This document shows, piece after piece, positions 5,836-8,718 of a DNA stretch of 8,718 nucleotides. Each line of letters starts with the position of its first letter. Positions within the stretch are counted from its first letter, which is position 1. A program made the translations under genes and the position numbers. Under the pieces are notes generated by a model. That model was not told the origin of the DNA. It saw only the letters and a list, made by a program, of their open reading frames with translations, and made no database searches. Origin of the DNA: Alphaproteobacteria bacterium (GTDB taxonomy: Bacteria > Pseudomonadota > Alphaproteobacteria > Rhizobiales > Devosiaceae); contig JAHJOS010000446.1 of the NCBI GenBank assembly GCA_018820005.1, positions 1 through 8,718 on the forward strand, read 5' to 3'.

Positions 5836-6755
5836 GCACGCCCAATAAACCTGGCAAGAATCCTGGCAAGACCGATCCAGGCCAGCACACGCCTGCCAAC
5901 CACGTCGATGATTTCAGCGGCATCGCCACGACCGGCCACGAGTGGGACGGCATCCAGGAGCTCAACAATCCCTTGCCGCGCTGGTGGCTCTGGACCTTCT
6001 ATGCCTGTATCGCCTTTGCGGCGGTCTACTCGGTGTTCTATCCGGCCTGGCCGATTGGGACCTCGGCAACGCCCGGCCTGCTGGGCTATTCCAGCCGCGC
6101 CGAGTTTGCGGCCAACATGGATAGTGTCCAGGCCGGCAACCAGACGGTTCTGCGCCAGATCGCCGATACTCCGGTCGCCGACATCGTCGCCGATCCAGAG
6201 CTGGCACGATTTGCTACTGCCGCTGGCGCTTCGGCTTTCAAGGTCAATTGCACGCAGTGTCATGGTACCGGCGCATCGGGCGGGCCAGGCTATCCCAACC
6301 TGAACGACGACTCCTGGATCTGGGGCGGCACGATCGATGCGGTCTACACCACTATTGCCCATGGCGTGCGTTCGCCCACCGATCCCGATACCCGCTACAA
6401 CATCATGCCAAACTTTGGTGCCGATGAGTTGCTCGATAAGGCATCGATCAAGACGGTCGCCACCTATGTTGCCAGCCTGTCCGGTCTTGAAGGCGGGGTC
6501 AGCACCCCCGAGGGCGCGACGATCTTTGCAGACAATTGCGCTGCCTGCCATGGCGAGAACGCCAAGGGCGTGGCCGATCTGGGCGGGCCGGACCTCACCG
6601 ATGCGCTCTGGCTCTATGAGGGATCGCTGCCATCAATACAGGCACAGATCGAAAAGCCGCGCCACGGCATGATGCCGGCTTGGTCGGAAAAGCTCGACGA
6701 CGCCACCATCAAGGAACTTGCCGTCTATGTTCACGGCCTGGGCGGCGGCCAATAG
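5832..6755 (+). CDS. ccoP: cbb3-type cytochrome c oxidase subunit III (diheme cytochrome c)
   Basis: CcoP is the entry point for electrons from soluble or membrane cytochrome c. The 307-residue protein has a cytoplasmic N-terminus, the conserved segment HEWDGIQELNNPLPRWW (36-52), a membrane helix (about 52-70), then two cytochrome c domains in the periplasm. Heme sites are Cys140-Thr-Gln-Cys143-His144 and Cys236-Ala-Ala-Cys239-His240. Met192 (NIMPNFG) and Met280 or Met281 (HGMMPAW) are the expected axial ligands. The first 20 residues are rich in Pro, Gly and Lys (PGKNPGKTDPG, a near-duplicated PGK unit) and probably disordered. The start overlaps the ccoQ stop; GAGGGG at 5815-5820 is a rather distant Shine-Dalgarno. 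It is the last gene of its unit, followed 41 bases later by an intrinsic terminator. Confidence 0.97.
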   Translation: MSTPNKPGKNPGKTDPGQHTPANHVDDFSGIATTGHEWDGIQELNNPLPRWWLWTFYACIAFAAVYSVFYPAWPIGTSATPGLLGYSSRAEFAANMDSVQAGNQTVLRQIADTPVADIVADPELARFATAAGASAFKVNCTQCHGTGASGGPGYPNLNDDSWIWGGTIDAVYTTIAHGVRSPTDPDTRYNIMPNFGADELLDKASIKTVATYVASLSGLEGGVSTPEGATIFADNCAACHGENAKGVADLGGPDLTDALWLYEGSLPSIQAQIEKPRHGMMPAWSEKLDDATIKELAVYVHGLGGGQ

Positions 6756-6795
6756 CCTGACCCCAACCACATGCAACCATGTTGGTGTCGGGCTG

Positions 6796-6824
6796 AAAGG
6801 GGGGCGTCGTGGCGCCCCCTTTTT
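6796..6824 (+). terminator. Rho-independent terminator after ccoP
   Basis: GGGGGCG (6800-6806) pairs with CGCCCCC (6813-6819) around a 6-base loop TCGTGG, and the run TTTTT (6820-6824) follows directly. The AAAG before the stem can also pair with the T-run, giving up to 11 pairs including one G-U. A weaker hairpin (ACCACATG near 6766-6773 with CATGTTGGT at 6778-6786, one bulged T) lies between it and the ccoP stop. This separates ccoNOQP from ccoGH. Confidence 0.85.
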
Positions 6825-6852
6825 AATTGGGCGCAGCGGGAATCCAGCCGGT

Positions 6853-6866
6853 TTGACGCAAATCAA
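6853..6866 (+). promoter_or_regulatory. FNR/Anr/FixK-type box upstream of ccoG
   Basis: TTGAC-GCAA-ATCAA fits the relaxed alphaproteobacterial form TTGAY-N4-RTCAA and differs from the strict consensus at one base. With class II spacing, transcription would start near 6901, only 16 bases before the ccoG ATG. No good -10 hexamer is visible in the expected window around 6889-6895, so the promoter is probably strongly activator-dependent. It lies 28 bases after the terminator, implying that ccoG starts a new low-oxygen-induced unit. Confidence 0.75.
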
Positions 6867-6877
6867 GGTCGGTGGGA

Positions 6878-6888
6878 CGCGATTCGCG
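6878..6888. promoter_or_regulatory. 11-base palindrome between the ccoG FNR box and its start
   Basis: CGCGA-T-TCGCG is perfectly symmetric around 6883. It shares the GCGA/TCGC arms with the dyad in front of ccoN (there separated by three bases, here by one). It would overlap the region from about -23 to -13 of the predicted ccoG promoter. It may be a second regulator site or chance. Confidence 0.35.
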
Positions 6889-6916
6889 ACAGGGTGTTCA
6901 AGAAAGCAGGAAGACC

Positions 6917-8479
6917 ATGACATCATCTGACGACACGTCACCCGGCATCCTTGATCAGCATGACGTGCAGGCCGTCAATTCGGCAAAAATGCGCCAGCCG
7001 CTCTACGCTGCGCGACGCAAGATTTTCCCCAAGCGGGCCGAGGGTACCTTTCGCCGCTTCAAATGGCTGGTGATGCTGATCACCCTGACCATCTATTACG
7101 TAACGCCATGGTTGCGGTGGGATCGCGGTGTCTATGCGCCCGACCAGGCGGTGCTGCTCGATCTTGCCAATCGTCGCTTCTACTTCTTCTTTATCGAGAT
7201 TTGGCCCCAGGAATTCTACTATGTCGCCGGCCTGTTGGTCATGGCAGGCGTCGGCCTGTTCCTGATCACCTCGACAGTCGGTCGTGCCTGGTGCGGCTAT
7301 GCCTGTCCGCAGACCGTTTGGGTTGACCTGTTCCTGGTGGTAGAGCGGGCTATCGAAGGGGACCGCAATGCCCGCATCAAGCTTGATGCCGCGCCCTGGG
7401 GCCCGGCCAAGTTGGTCAAGCGCGTCAGCAAGCACAGCCTTTGGCTGCTGATCGGCATTGCAACCGGTGGCGCCTGGATCTTTTATTTCGCCGATGCACC
7501 CACGCTGCTCAACGACGTGGTGCATCTGCAGGCGCCGGTCATCGCCTACATCACCATAGCCCTTTTGACGGCCACGACCTACACCTTCGGCGGGCTGATG
7601 CGCGAACAGGTCTGCACCTATATGTGCCCCTGGCCCCGCATCCAGGCCGCCATGCTCGACGAGCATTCGCTCACTGTCACCTACAATGACTGGCGCGGCG
7701 AACCGCGTGGCCGTCACGCCAAAAAGGCCATCGTCGCCGGGGTGCCGCAGGGCGATTGCGTCGATTGCAACGCCTGTGTGGTCGTGTGCCCCATGGGCAT
7801 CGATATCCGCGATGGCCAGCAGCTCGAATGCATAACCTGTGCGCTGTGCATCGACGCCTGCGACAATGTCATGGACAAGCTGGGGCGCGAACGTGGCCTG
7901 ATTTCTTATGCCACGCTGGCCGACTACAACGCCAATATGAACCTGGTGGCGCCACAGGGTCAAATCGAGCCGGCCCGGGCGCGCGACAAGACGACGGGCG
8001 CTCTGGTTTCTGCAGTCAAGCATACCAACTGGCGCTCGATCCTGCGGCCGCGCACCCTGATCTACTTCCTGGTCTGGGCCGGTATCGGCCTGGCCATGCT
8101 GACGGTTCTGTCATTGCGGGCCCCCATCGGCATCAATGTGCTGCATGACCGCAACCCGCTGTTCGTGTTGCTGTCGGATGGGTCGGTGCAGAACGGCTAT
8201 GACGTCAAGATCCTCAATATGACCACCCAGCCGCAGGACATGGTTTTCTCCATTGCCGGGCTGCCAGGGGCGACGCTGACCATCCCCGGTGCCGCTGACG
8301 CGCCGACCACGCAGTTGCAACTGACAGTTGAGCCTGATCTGGTCCTGCCGTTGCGCGTCTACGTTCGGGCCCCCAAAGGCGAGCGCGAGGACGAGACCGA
8401 TTTCACCATGTCGATCGCCAATGCCGACGGCACCAATAGCGTCAGCGCCCAGGTGCGCTTTGAAACCCCAGAGGACTAG
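6917..8479 (+). CDS. ccoG: cbb3 oxidase assembly protein, polyferredoxin-like (FixG/CcoG)
   Basis: CcoG is an inner-membrane iron-sulfur protein; work in Rhodobacter assigns it a cupric reductase role that supplies Cu(I) for CuB of CcoN. The 520-residue protein has membrane segments at about 49-65, 101-120, 174-192, 207-225 and 380-400. Cysteine motifs are WCGYACPQTVW (Cys126, Cys130), VCTYMCPWPRIQ (Cys233, Cys237) and two 4Fe-4S sites, Cys281/284/287/291 and Cys305/308/311/315. The C-terminal part (about 405-520) is the Ig-like FixG C-terminal domain in the periplasm. I chose ATG 6917: AGGAAG at 6908-6913 precedes it, whereas the longer frame from GTG 6872 would start upstream of the predicted transcription start. 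It begins a second unit under its own FNR-type box, with ccoH four bases after its stop. Confidence 0.96.
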   Translation: MTSSDDTSPGILDQHDVQAVNSAKMRQPLYAARRKIFPKRAEGTFRRFKWLVMLITLTIYYVTPWLRWDRGVYAPDQAVLLDLANRRFYFFFIEIWPQEFYYVAGLLVMAGVGLFLITSTVGRAWCGYACPQTVWVDLFLVVERAIEGDRNARIKLDAAPWGPAKLVKRVSKHSLWLLIGIATGGAWIFYFADAPTLLNDVVHLQAPVIAYITIALLTATTYTFGGLMREQVCTYMCPWPRIQAAMLDEHSLTVTYNDWRGEPRGRHAKKAIVAGVPQGDCVDCNACVVVCPMGIDIRDGQQLECITCALCIDACDNVMDKLGRERGLISYATLADYNANMNLVAPQGQIEPARARDKTTGALVSAVKHTNWRSILRPRTLIYFLVWAGIGLAMLTVLSLRAPIGINVLHDRNPLFVLLSDGSVQNGYDVKILNMTTQPQDMVFSIAGLPGATLTIPGAADAPTTQLQLTVEPDLVLPLRVYVRAPKGEREDETDFTMSIANADGTNSVSAQVRFETPED

Positions 8480-8483
8480 AGCC

Positions 8484-8718
8484 ATGGCATCCGCAGCGCC
8501 CAAACCCTTTACCGGTCGCCATATGCTGTTGATCAGCATCGCTTTCTTCGCCGTGGTGCTGGCCGCGAACCTGACGATGGCCATTTCCTCGGCCCGCACC
8601 TGGACCGGTCTGGTAGTCGCCAACAGCTACGTTGCCAGCCAGCAGTTCCAGACAGTGCACAACGACATTGCCCGTCAGGTCGCGGCCGGCTGGGCCCTGA
8701 ACCTGAGCTATGATGACG
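8484..8718 (+). CDS. ccoH: cbb3 oxidase assembly protein FixH/CcoH (3' end outside window)
   Basis: The visible 78 codons begin at ATG 8484, four bases after the ccoG stop, and run off the right edge. The protein has a short N-terminus ending GRHMLL, one membrane helix (about 14-32), and then LTMAISSARTWTGLVVANSY followed by VASQQF. This matches the family pattern (helix, then NLTMA...TGLVVxNSYVASQ.FN). CcoH/FixH is needed for stable assembly of the cbb3 oxidase and interacts with CcoN. Its place after ccoG is standard, and ccoI (copper ATPase) and ccoS would normally follow outside the window. The GAGG at 8471-8474 inside the end of ccoG may serve as its Shine-Dalgarno sequence. Confidence 0.93.
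   Translation, partial: MASAAPKPFTGRHMLLISIAFFAVVLAANLTMAISSARTWTGLVVANSYVASQQFQTVHNDIARQVAAGWALNLSYDD

Noticed and set aside
5712..6551. Minus-strand open frame opposite ccoQ and ccoP (279 codons)
   Set aside because: The opposite strand carries two well-supported genes with heme motifs; the antisense product resembles no family I know.
6872..6916. GTG start giving CcoG 15 more residues
   Set aside because: It lies just after the FNR box and upstream of the predicted transcription start; ATG 6917 has a proper AGGAAG.
6938..8023. Long minus-strand open frame opposite ccoG (361 codons)
   Set aside because: It is antisense to ccoG, has no recognisable domain, and has the same GC-rich shadow character.

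Overview
The window is GC-rich DNA that looks like an alphaproteobacterium, most likely of the order Hyphomicrobiales (Devosia-like). This is inferred from the gene order ccoNOQP-ccoGH, a long rhizobial-type CcoN, FNR/FixK-type boxes, and a neighbouring sugar-catabolism module with GH38 mannosidase and LacI genes. No mobile element, tRNA, rRNA or CRISPR array is visible.

Left module (1-2391, + strand): the C-terminal part of an alpha-mannosidase (GH38) entering from the left edge, then a LacI-family regulator 46 bases downstream. They look like the tail of a carbohydrate-use operon and its local regulator.

Middle (2396-3296): a minus-strand membrane protein of the TauE/SafE (UreH/DsbD-like) family converges on lacI, with only four bases between the stop codons. 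It diverges from the oxidase operon. The 205-base region between its start and ccoN carries a perfect FNR/Anr/FixK box (3219-3232), a -10 element placed for class II activation, and several inverted repeats. Two of the repeats fit the RegA/PrrA/ActR half-site pattern GCGNC...GNCGC as I recall it. This control region is the most interesting part of the window.

Right module (3297-8718, + strand): ccoN, ccoO, ccoQ (a 56-residue gene at 5665-5835) and ccoP encode the four subunits of cbb3-type cytochrome c oxidase, the high-affinity terminal oxidase of microaerobic respiration. They are tightly packed, with Shine-Dalgarno sequences overlapping stop codons and a 4-base ATGA overlap between ccoQ and ccoP. 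A strong intrinsic terminator follows ccoP. A second FNR-type box then precedes ccoG (polyferredoxin-like assembly/copper-reduction protein) and ccoH (assembly factor, cut by the right edge). The oxidase and its assembly genes therefore look like two separately initiated but co-regulated units. ccoI and ccoS would be expected just beyond the right edge.

I found no clearly unprecedented system. The genes are well-known families. The points deserving a second look are regulatory architecture and the divergent placement of the TauE/SafE-like gene.
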